Positions 1 to 5,198 of a stretch of 5,198 bases of DNA are shown one piece after another (the first letter of the stretch is position 1; the number at the start of each line of letters is the position of its first letter). The position numbers were made by a program, and so were the translations under genes. The notes under the pieces were generated by a model. That model was not told the origin of the DNA. It saw only the letters and a list, made by a program, of their open reading frames with translations, and made no database searches. This stretch comes from JAVBKA01 sp031546715 (GTDB lineage: Bacteria; Bacillota; Clostridia; Oscillospirales; UBA929). Where the stretch lies: positions 1-5,198 of the forward strand of contig JAVBKA010000120.1 of assembly GCA_031546715.1 (NCBI GenBank), given 5' to 3'.

Positions 1-1685
1 TGGGATTGTAACTGCCCCATGGCGGTTTCCAGCTTTGCGTATTGGAGGTAATATTTTTCGCTGGCAGCAAACATTTTACCTTCAAATTCTTTGATGCTCT
101 TAGTGTATTTCTCAAGACTAGTTTCAATTGAGGACAGTGCATTTGACTTAGTGCTTGCGGTAAACTGGTCAAGGGCTTTTGTCATTTTGTTAATGAAGCC
201 GCCGTCTGTAGCTCCGCCCACCGCAGGCTTTGCAAGAATATTATAAACCTTGTCATTTTCATTTTCAAGCGCAGATTTAAGCTTAGTTTCGTCAATTTCC
301 AGCTTCCAAGGCTTGCCTACGGCATATTCTGAGGTTTTCAGACCAATGGATGCCAGTGTACCCTCTCCGCCAAGTGTTTCTGTCAGCAAGGAGTGCAGAC
401 TGTTAAGCATGGCGTTCATGGTGTTATCTCTTGACAGCAGGCCTTTTTTCGCCATGTCATCCCACTCTTTAAGCTCAGCCTCACTCATGTCTTTCCGCAT
501 TTCGGCGGTTAGTGGTTCGTAGTCGTATTTTTTCTTCTCATTTACTGTAGAGTAGAATTTATCAACAAGAGTGTTAAACCCGTCAACAAAATCCTTAATT
601 TTGTTAAAGGATGCGGTGGTATCGGTTTTCAGAGTAAAGTCAAGGGCTGACGTTGTACTGCGAATTGAAAAGTCCATGCCTTCAATGACAAAATTGTTGG
701 TTTTATATGTACGCTCTTCGCCGCCGTTGATGGAAACCTTCGCATCCTGACCTTCAACAACCTCATTCATTCCAAAGTGAGACATAAAGCCTGACGTATC
801 TTCAACGACGATGCCACGAGCTTGATCTGTATCAAACTCTTTTTTGTTGGCAGTCCATGCGGCATGAGCTGTGTTGTAATCTTTTAAAATAGTGTTGTTG
901 TACTCGTTTAGTCCAGCTTTATAGGCTTCTACGTCGGCTTTGTAGGATACATTGTTCTCGCCGCCGTCATATTGGGTTACATCAGGGGTAACGCCCGAAT
1001 ATTCATTCGGTTTTACAGGCTCTGCTCCGGGGTCGGCTATGCCGAGCTTTGCTCCGAACTGTGTTGAGGTTAGCGTAATGCTGTCAGTTATTTGTGAGTA
1101 GGACATATTAACGCCGATTTTTGCGTTATTAACAGTGTCCATTATGCTTTTCAAGGTGTCGTCCGCGGAAAAGGTAAAGTCTTCGCCGTTAATTGAGAAA
1201 CCAAACTCACCATCGTCAGAGCCAAACGCTCCGCTGACTAGCTGAGTTAGGTCGCTTATTGCAGTTTTTGCAACAACTGAGGCTGAGAGTCCTTCGCCTG
1301 TGGTCAGCTTTCCGCTGGTCATTGTAGCGGCTGTTGCCACCTGATTGACTGCAAGACTGTACGACCCCGCCTTAGCGTCTGCGTTAGTTCTGACTGTAAA
1401 GGACGAGCTTTCTACAGTCATAGAAACTGACAGGCTTGTATACGCGGTTCGCGTGGCAAGTGAGGTTTCTGAAGCAAGTGTGCTTGTGAATTTGTCCTTA
1501 AATTGACGAATATCGTTATTGAAGCCTGTGAGCATTTCTTTTTTCCAAGTATCCTTGGTTTTGTTTTGCCCAAGCTTGTCAATTTTAGCTTGTTGGTTAG
1601 ACACCATTGCTTTAACTAGGGCATCTGTATCAATACCAGAGAACATGCCAGTCATGCGGTTTGGTGCTCTGCCTATGGTGGACAT
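1..1685 (-). CDS. fliD: Flagellar filament cap protein FliD (hook-associated protein 2), 3' end cut by the window
   Basis: FliD caps the growing flagellar filament and helps flagellin subunits fold into place; it is exported through the flagellar type III apparatus, and fittingly no Sec signal peptide is seen. The frame is open for 561 codons to the left edge. The N-terminal FliD domain is clear: SGIDTDALVKAMVS at residues 16-29, followed by a helical stretch to about 80. The C-terminal FliD domain runs from about 310 to 550, with GQDAKVSING (312-321), KIKDFVDGFNTLVDKFY (362-378), the family-typical EKKKYDYEPLTAEMR (383-397) and a terminal helix ending EKYYLQYAKLETAMGQLQS. By comparison with the family only about 10-20 residues are missing. 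The start is set by the Shine-Dalgarno AAGGAAGTGATT just upstream; Met11 and Met14 are nearer the usual family start but have no such site. An unusual segment of about 70 residues (216-287) is described in the findings. The gene has its own promoter-like sequence at 1722-1748. Identification is confident; the C-terminus is unseen. Confidence 0.94.
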   Translation of the reverse strand, partial: MSTIGRAPNRMTGMFSGIDTDALVKAMVSNQQAKIDKLGQNKTKDTWKKEMLTGFNNDIRQFKDKFTSTLASETSLATRTAYTSLSVSMTVESSSFTVRTNADAKAGSYSLAVNQVATAATMTSGKLTTGEGLSASVVAKTAISDLTQLVSGAFGSDDGEFGFSINGEDFTFSADDTLKSIMDTVNNAKIGVNMSYSQITDSITLTSTQFGAKLGIADPGAEPVKPNEYSGVTPDVTQYDGGENNVSYKADVEAYKAGLNEYNNTILKDYNTAHAAWTANKKEFDTDQARGIVVEDTSGFMSHFGMNEVVEGQDAKVSINGGEERTYKTNNFVIEGMDFSIRSTTSALDFTLKTDTTASFNKIKDFVDGFNTLVDKFYSTVNEKKKYDYEPLTAEMRKDMSEAELKEWDDMAKKGLLSRDNTMNAMLNSLHSLLTETLGGEGTLASIGLKTSEYAVGKPWKLEIDETKLKSALENENDKVYNILAKPAVGGATDGGFINKMTKALDQFTASTKSNALSSIETSLEKYTKSIKEFEGKMFAASEKYYLQYAKLETAMGQLQS

Positions 1686-1707
1686 ATAATCACTTCCTTG
1701 TGTTTAT
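1686..1707 (-). promoter_or_regulatory. fliD Shine-Dalgarno within a CsrA-like leader hairpin
   Basis: The minus-strand leader directly before the fliD ATG contains AAGGAAGTGATT, matching the ideal anti-16S sequence AAGGAGGTGATC at 10 of 12 bases, so it fixes the start at 1685. The same bases can fold: AUAA (1707-1704) pairs with UUAU (1689-1686), an A/A mismatch follows, then CAC (1702-1700) pairs with GUG (1693-1691), leaving the hexaloop AAGGAA (1699-1694). The core ACAAGGAAGU fits the CsrA/RsmE recognition pattern (A/U)CANGGANG(U/A) at every position, with GGA in the loop as those proteins prefer. The ribosome binding site is certain. The CsrA role is an inference, because any Shine-Dalgarno partly resembles this motif. 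Confidence 0.6.
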
Positions 1708-1721
1708 TTCTGTTAAATTAT

Positions 1722-1748
1722 ATATCGAATGGTATTTGAAAAACTTAA
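1722..1748 (-). promoter_or_regulatory. Sigma-28 (SigD/FliA-type) promoter of fliD
   Basis: On the minus strand TTAA (1748-1745) is followed by exactly 15 nt and then TTCGATAT (1729-1722). The Bacillus SigD consensus is TAAA-N15-GCCGATAT, so the -35 matches 3 of 4 and the -10 matches 6 of 8, with the CGATAT core intact. The extended -35 reads TTAAGTTT against TAAAGTTT. A start near 1715 would give a leader of about 30 nt, almost wholly occupied by the Shine-Dalgarno hairpin. A sigma-A -10 (TATAAT, 1722-1717) overlaps, but has no credible -35 at 16-18 nt. Class and position agree with fliD being a late flagellar gene. Confidence 0.72.
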
Positions 1749-1825
1749 GGGGTATTTTGCAGGGATAGTTAAAATATTTATGCGATGCATTTTTCGTGTT
1801 TTATCAGAGTTTAGCGGGAGAAACG

Positions 1826-1877
1826 AAATGCAAGGAAACGTTAGCCGCAATAATTGCGGCTTCGCTTCCTTGCATTT
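1826..1877 (-). terminator. Long two-part hairpin after the surface-protein gene, probable intrinsic terminator
   Basis: A 12-bp perfect outer stem (AAATGCAAGGAA at 1826-1837 with TTCCTTGCATTT at 1866-1877) encloses a small asymmetric internal loop and an 8-bp inner stem (AGCCGCAA at 1843-1850 with TTGCGGCT at 1854-1861) capped by three bases. It begins 48 bp after the stop of the large secreted-protein gene and lies before the fliD promoter, where a terminator is expected. On the minus strand the stem runs into TTTCGTTT, an interrupted T-tract; on the plus strand it runs into TTTTT. It may therefore stop transcription in both directions. It is longer than most intrinsic terminators, so a role as an mRNA-stabilising structure or a small repeat element is possible. 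Confidence 0.65.
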
Positions 1878-1925
1878 TTGTTACTATGTGTTTATGCGGG
1901 AATGATAAAGGTTTTTAGCGGAAAG

Positions 1926-4900
1926 TTATGGAGATGGCGCAGTGGTTGGCATTGCGGTTGTATTTATTGGTTTGGCAACTAATACAGCAGTCAGCCGCAA
2001 GCCAGCGGCATCTACAAAGCCAAAGCATGGGTGCGTGGCGTATGTGAAATTAAATGAAACGCCCTTTGTAATATCCCTTAGCTTACTTCCATTGTCATTA
2101 TCGACTAAGGTCAAAACTATCTTGTTGTCTGATATTGCAATCTTTGAGGCAGTTATTCCGCTTCGGTCAAAACCAAATGCTGATGCGGGAACGGTTAGCC
2201 CGCTACGGATAATACTTTCTGACGTTAAAATGGTAACAGTATATTCTGAGCCATTCTTAGCCATGCTTGCGCTGGTGAAGGTTGGGTTAGTCGTATCTGC
2301 GGCAAATGCAGTTGCCTTGGCAATGCAGAAGCCGTATACTGCCGTACCTGCGCTGGTGGTAACCTGCATATAGATATAACGTCCAGAAGCGAGGTTTTTA
2401 ATTTCATTGCCGCTATCAGACAAATCATTAGGGAATGACGTCGGAGTGGCGATTGCTGATGCTGTAATGTAATACTTAACATCAGTAATGCCTTGAGGTG
2501 CTTTAATTGTTATCTTTCCCGTTGAATCTCTGTCCAGAGGAACATAGCAAATCGGGTCGGTAACAAATGAAGGATACTGCTTGCTCATGTCAATGGGATT
2601 AGCCATAATGAATGGTCCGCTTTTACCGTTTGCAAATGATATAGAGCTAACAATCGGGCTTCCACCAAACGAGCCGGAGGAAATCGGGGCTAAATTGCCA
2701 GCTGCATCCTTAATAGTTGCGCCATTATAGTATATCGAATAGCTATCGGATGTAAGAGTAATGCCCCCTACAGTAACTACGTTTTCGCTTGATGATGAAT
2801 ATAGTAATGTGGTTCTTTCTCCTGTAGTCATATTTTGAGCATAAAGGTGGTCAGCAGCTGGATCTGTCATTGTGACTTTTTCAGAAAAAGCTACTTGTAA
2901 GGATGTGGTGTTACCTGTAACACTCACAATAGTCGGGCCAATCTTATCTTTAACTGCAAAGACAAAGTATAAAACCGTGTTTTCTGTTGCATGCGTGGCT
3001 TTGACGCAGAGCGTGCCTCCGTTTTTGAGGTCTACTGTGTCATCAAAATTATCTGGGTCAAAGGTGTCCTTTGTTACTGTCGGGACATCGGAATTTGTTG
3101 CCGCATAGGAAAGGGTGTAATTCTCAAGTCCAGTATTTAGAAATACTACCGCTGAATTATCGGTGGAGATAATCAGCTCTCCGGCTTCGGACTTAGCTCT
3201 GATAGGTGATGCGCCGGATTTAGCGGACTTAGAGATTTTGGCGGTGTAGTCTATCATTGAATCATTCAGATTCAACGTCGTCAACGTCTGCGGGTCGCCC
3301 ACGGAGTTGACTACCACATTATAAGTGCGGTTGTTGGTGACCAAGGCTGACATATATTTTCCGTCTTCGGGATATGTAACAGTGGAGGCAGATTTGAGGT
3401 TTGCGCCGACCTTAATATCAAGCAAAACCGTTGCCGTACAAGGCATTTCGGGACTTAGCTTATACTCGATTGTGGCAGTGCCGTCCTCGGCATTTTTAGT
3501 AAGTACAAGGTCTGTAAGAGTTGCGGAGTCTTTTTCGGTATTGGTGCTTGCGTATTTTATTACCGGAGAGATGGTTACTTTGTCTGGATTTTCTACAGCA
3601 GACATTTCAAGGTCGTCAATATTGTGGAAGCCGTTTATTCTAAACTTAATATTAAGCTTCTCAGCCTGCGCTTCAACCGCCGTGAGCTTAACTGGGTCTT
3701 CGGCATAGGCCCTGATAATGCCTTTGGTTTCAGGTGCAACAATGTATGCGTCTAATATACCACTTTTAGTGGTTTCGTTTGGTAGCAGACCGTAAGTTAT
3801 AACGAGCTGACCGGACAAGCTGGCTGAGAACATTGTATCGTCCTCTTTGCCCGCTTTTGCGGTAGATTTTTTGCGAATCTCATGGGTGATGCTGGCGGTG
3901 ACTTTCGGAATTGTGGTGCTGAAGGTTCCCTTGGTGGGGTTTTTGACTTCATAGATAGTAGTGTCCATTTTAACAGAGGTGGTAGTAAAGGTAGGGGCTT
4001 TTTCTAGGAAGACGCCACGTCTGCTTGGTGTGTAGTTCTGCTTTGAGGTTGCGGCTTTTTTATCCGTGGCCGCCAGCCAAAATTGAATCGGCTCTCCCAT
4101 TAACTCGGATATTTTCAAGCCAGTCTTTGCGGTAGTTTTATTATAGACTGTGACAAGCTCAACGTTAGTGTTGGATGCCAATTGGTTGGCTGAGCCGAGA
4201 AATGAGCGGGCTAAATCCTTTGTTTTAATGATTTCAGCCTTATAGTCAGCCTTGAAGGTCGTGGCTCTATTCACACTGGTGACTGTAATTTTCTTGGGCT
4301 TTGATGCAGGTTGGAGCTTCTCCATGTCTGGCCCAACTCTGATGAGATATATATTTTTAACTACCTTACCTGCGTCATCTAGGTCAAAAACAGGAAGACC
4401 GCTTAATGCGCCGCTTTCTGTGGGAAATTTCCCCCAATTGCCGTCGTCAGGAGTTTTCTTATCGTCAGAATGAGCAATTTGAAATCCCGGAAGAGTCGTT
4501 TTTCCGCCCTTGGAGGTCAGTGTCCATTTGCCGTTTGTCGCGCCTGTATTGTCGGCAAATACGCCGTAGTTAATCATAAAGGACGGAATTTTAGGGCGGG
4601 CTGCGATAGTCGGGAATGTATAGATGGTGGAAACAGGGGTTATCACATTGCCGCTTTCATCTAATTCTTCCTTCACAATTGGACGTTTTTTTACAAGTGA
4701 AGTAGAAAGTCTGATGCTAACGGACTTGTTAAAGCGTTTTACTAAATCCAAGCCCGTGGCGTCAATGCTGGTAATCTCCCATTTTGCGCCGCCGTTGAAG
4801 CTTATTCCTTCAATAACTAGGTTCTTGGGAATATAAAGTTTTTCTTCGTCAAGGTTTATGTAGATGTTCGGGTCTTCATTGCACGGAATGATGTACGACT

Positions 4901-5015
4901 CTCTTGTAAAGTCAATTCCGTAATCAATTGCTGGTTCGGCGGCAAAAGTAGGGGTAGCCGCAAAAACCGCGGTAACTAACACCATTACTGTCAGTAGCAT
5001 GAAAAATCTTTTCAT
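1926..5015 (-). CDS. Large Sec-exported protein with bacterial Ig-like module(s), function unknown
   Basis: I do not recognise this 1029-residue protein as a named gene. Residues 1-25 are a classic Sec signal peptide: a Lys-Arg start, a hydrophobic core (FFMLLTVMVLVTAVFA) and a likely cleavage at TFA|AE after residue 25. There is no Cys lipobox. The mature part is rich in Thr, Ser, Val and Lys with beta-strand patterning. Residues 689-775 (DKIGPTIVSVT, then VAFSEKV, then IKDAAGNLA) look like a bacterial Ig-like/SbsA-type domain; residues 906-1013 (DTTNPTFTSASM to FVDAAG) look like a second, more diverged one. Acidic Dx[DN]-type turns at 211-216, 828-833 and 972-976 could bind calcium. The C-terminus is a short Thr/Pro-rich tail with no LPXTG motif, SLH repeat or membrane helix. 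The start is fixed by AGGAGGT 5 nt upstream. The gene follows a sigma-28-like promoter and precedes fliD, so a role at the cell surface or the flagellum of motile cells is inferred; adhesin or S-layer-like protein are alternatives. Confidence 0.9.
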   Translation of the reverse strand: MKRFFMLLTVMVLVTAVFAATPTFAAEPAIDYGIDFTRESYIIPCNEDPNIYINLDEEKLYIPKNLVIEGISFNGGAKWEITSIDATGLDLVKRFNKSVSIRLSTSLVKKRPIVKEELDESGNVITPVSTIYTFPTIAARPKIPSFMINYGVFADNTGATNGKWTLTSKGGKTTLPGFQIAHSDDKKTPDDGNWGKFPTESGALSGLPVFDLDDAGKVVKNIYLIRVGPDMEKLQPASKPKKITVTSVNRATTFKADYKAEIIKTKDLARSFLGSANQLASNTNVELVTVYNKTTAKTGLKISELMGEPIQFWLAATDKKAATSKQNYTPSRRGVFLEKAPTFTTTSVKMDTTIYEVKNPTKGTFSTTIPKVTASITHEIRKKSTAKAGKEDDTMFSASLSGQLVITYGLLPNETTKSGILDAYIVAPETKGIIRAYAEDPVKLTAVEAQAEKLNIKFRINGFHNIDDLEMSAVENPDKVTISPVIKYASTNTEKDSATLTDLVLTKNAEDGTATIEYKLSPEMPCTATVLLDIKVGANLKSASTVTYPEDGKYMSALVTNNRTYNVVVNSVGDPQTLTTLNLNDSMIDYTAKISKSAKSGASPIRAKSEAGELIISTDNSAVVFLNTGLENYTLSYAATNSDVPTVTKDTFDPDNFDDTVDLKNGGTLCVKATHATENTVLYFVFAVKDKIGPTIVSVTGNTTSLQVAFSEKVTMTDPAADHLYAQNMTTGERTTLLYSSSSENVVTVGGITLTSDSYSIYYNGATIKDAAGNLAPISSGSFGGSPIVSSISFANGKSGPFIMANPIDMSKQYPSFVTDPICYVPLDRDSTGKITIKAPQGITDVKYYITASAIATPTSFPNDLSDSGNEIKNLASGRYIYMQVTTSAGTAVYGFCIAKATAFAADTTNPTFTSASMAKNGSEYTVTILTSESIIRSGLTVPASAFGFDRSGITASKIAISDNKIVLTLVDNDNGSKLRDITKGVSFNFTYATHPCFGFVDAAGLRLTAVLVAKPINTTAMPTTAPSP

Positions 5016-5020
5016 TTTGT

Positions 5021-5027
5021 ACCTCCT
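5021..5027 (-). promoter_or_regulatory. Ribosome binding site of the large secreted protein
   Basis: AGGAGGT on the minus strand, 5 nt before the ATG at 5015, is a near-perfect Shine-Dalgarno and decides the start. In contrast to the fliD site it does not fit the CsrA pattern, because the base two before GGA is C rather than A. Confidence 0.9.
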
Positions 5028-5038
5028 GCGCTAAAATA

Positions 5039-5054
5039 AAGTGTAATAACACTT
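5039..5054. repeat. Small palindrome just upstream of the ribosome binding site
   Basis: AAGTGT and ACACTT form a 6-bp perfect inverted repeat around a 4-base centre. It lies 11 bp upstream of the Shine-Dalgarno of the large gene. As RNA it would be a weak AU-rich hairpin; as DNA it could be an operator half-site pair. The symmetry is visible but the function is not. Confidence 0.35.
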
Positions 5055-5071
5055 AGTAAACATCGTAGAAA

Positions 5072-5089
5072 TTGTGAGCATTTTGTGAG
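5072..5089. repeat. Tandem 7-bp direct repeat with one-helical-turn spacing
   Basis: TTGTGAG occurs at 5072-5078 and again at 5083-5089, 11 bp apart, in the leader of the large gene. On the minus strand it reads CTCACAA twice. Spacing of one helical turn is typical of sites for side-by-side regulators, but two short copies may also be chance in AT-rich DNA. Confidence 0.3.
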
Positions 5090-5109
5090 TATCTTTTTCA
5101 GAAAATGCC

Positions 5110-5132
5110 AAACGGGCTATAACAGCCCGTTT
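5110..5132 (-). promoter_or_regulatory. Leader stem-loop upstream of the large secreted-protein gene
   Basis: A perfect 9-bp stem (AAACGGGCT at 5110-5118 with AGCCCGTTT at 5124-5132) has a 5-base loop. It lies between the sigma-28-like promoter and the start codon, about 17 nt into the predicted transcript. On the minus strand it is followed by GGCATTTTCTG, so a T-run exists but is set off from the stem by four bases. It could be a weak intrinsic terminator or attenuator, or a 5' stabilising hairpin. If the promoter is not real, it could instead terminate a gene lying to the right of the window. Confidence 0.5.
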
Positions 5133-5155
5133 AAGAATTATTCATTGTACTTAGA

Positions 5156-5182
5156 GTATCGAAAGAAACGGCGAGAACTTTA
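5156..5182 (-). promoter_or_regulatory. Sigma-28 (SigD/FliA-type) promoter of the large secreted-protein gene
   Basis: On the minus strand TAAA (5182-5179) is followed by exactly 15 nt and then TTCGATAC (5163-5156). The -35 is a perfect match to the Bacillus SigD consensus, here extended as TAAAGTTC against TAAAGTTT, and the -10 keeps the CGATA core. Spacing and the TTCGATA sequence are the same as in the promoter before fliD at 1722-1748. A start near 5149 would give a leader of about 134 nt containing the stem-loop, the direct repeats and the palindrome. No better sigma-A promoter was found between here and the start codon. Confidence 0.7.
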
Positions 5183-5198
5183 ATAAAAATTTTCAAAA

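Noticed and set aside
250..522. Plus-strand open frame of 90 codons, Ser-rich
   Set aside because: It lies wholly antisense to the FliD C-terminal domain, has no ribosome binding site, and its Ser/Pro-rich translation is typical of a shadow frame.
1717..1722. Perfect sigma-A -10 (TATAAT) upstream of fliD on the minus strand
   Set aside because: At 16-18 nt spacing the candidate -35 hexamers (AAGTTT, AGTTTT, GTTTTT) do not resemble TTGACA, and the bases overlap a better sigma-28 match.
1759..1830. Short minus-strand frame beginning ATGCAAGG inside the intergenic hairpin (23 codons)
   Set aside because: It starts in the outer stem of the hairpin and its 5' half simply reads the palindrome; there is no ribosome binding site and no sign of a real peptide.
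1810..1921. TTTAGCGG repeated on both sides of the intergenic hairpin (1810-1817 and 1914-1921), suggesting a target-site duplication of a small mobile element
   Set aside because: The enclosed 96 bp has no terminal inverted repeats at its ends, the hairpin is off-centre, and a single 8-bp repeat within 110 bp is weak evidence.
1942..2373. Plus-strand open frame of 143 codons with hydrophobic stretches
   Set aside because: It is fully antisense to the Ig-like end of the secreted protein. The hydrophobic runs are the complement of Asp/Asn/Lys-rich coding, and no Shine-Dalgarno precedes the ATG.
5056..5068. ACGATG in the leader as a second sigma-28 -10
   Set aside because: The sequence 15 nt upstream is ACAA rather than TAAA, and the -10 lacks the ATA end of the core.
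5072..5089. TGTGA motifs as a possible CRP-type site
   Set aside because: The two copies are direct repeats, not the TGTGA-N6-TCACA inverted arrangement, and the context looks Gram-positive.

Overview
The window looks like part of a motility locus from a Gram-positive, flagellated bacterium, most likely a member of the Clostridia. This rests on strong AGGAGG-type ribosome binding sites, moderate-to-low GC, a clostridial-looking FliD, and two promoter-like sequences of the sigma-28 (SigD/FliA) flagellar type. Genus cannot be told from the sequence. Everything recognisable is on the minus strand, so the biological reading direction is right to left.

Reading 5' to 3' on the minus strand: (1) 5198-5016 is a leader region. 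It has a sigma-28-like promoter (5182-5156), a 9-bp stem-loop (5132-5110), a pair of 7-bp direct repeats 11 bp apart, a small AT-rich palindrome, and a strong Shine-Dalgarno. (2) 5015-1926 encodes a 1029-residue Sec-exported protein that I cannot assign to a named family. It is rich in Thr/Ser/Val/Lys and beta-like throughout, with one or two bacterial Ig-like modules in the C-terminal third. It has no visible sortase motif, SLH domain, lipobox or C-terminal membrane anchor. (3) 1925-1686 is a 240-bp intergenic region with a long two-part hairpin (probable terminator), a second sigma-28-like promoter, and a short leader hairpin that carries the Shine-Dalgarno in its loop and resembles a CsrA site. 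(4) 1685-1 is fliD, the flagellar filament cap gene. It is open at the left edge and lacks only its last few codons.

Inference: both genes appear to be transcribed separately, each from its own late-flagellar promoter with the same 15-nt spacer and a TTCGATA core in the -10. This would make the large secreted protein part of the motility regulon, made together with the filament cap. The fliD leader may also be controlled at translation by CsrA, as known for flagellin in Bacillus subtilis. The most interesting points are the sigma-28 link for an unknown large secreted protein, the CsrA-like hairpin on fliD, and a Tyr-heptad helical insertion inside FliD.
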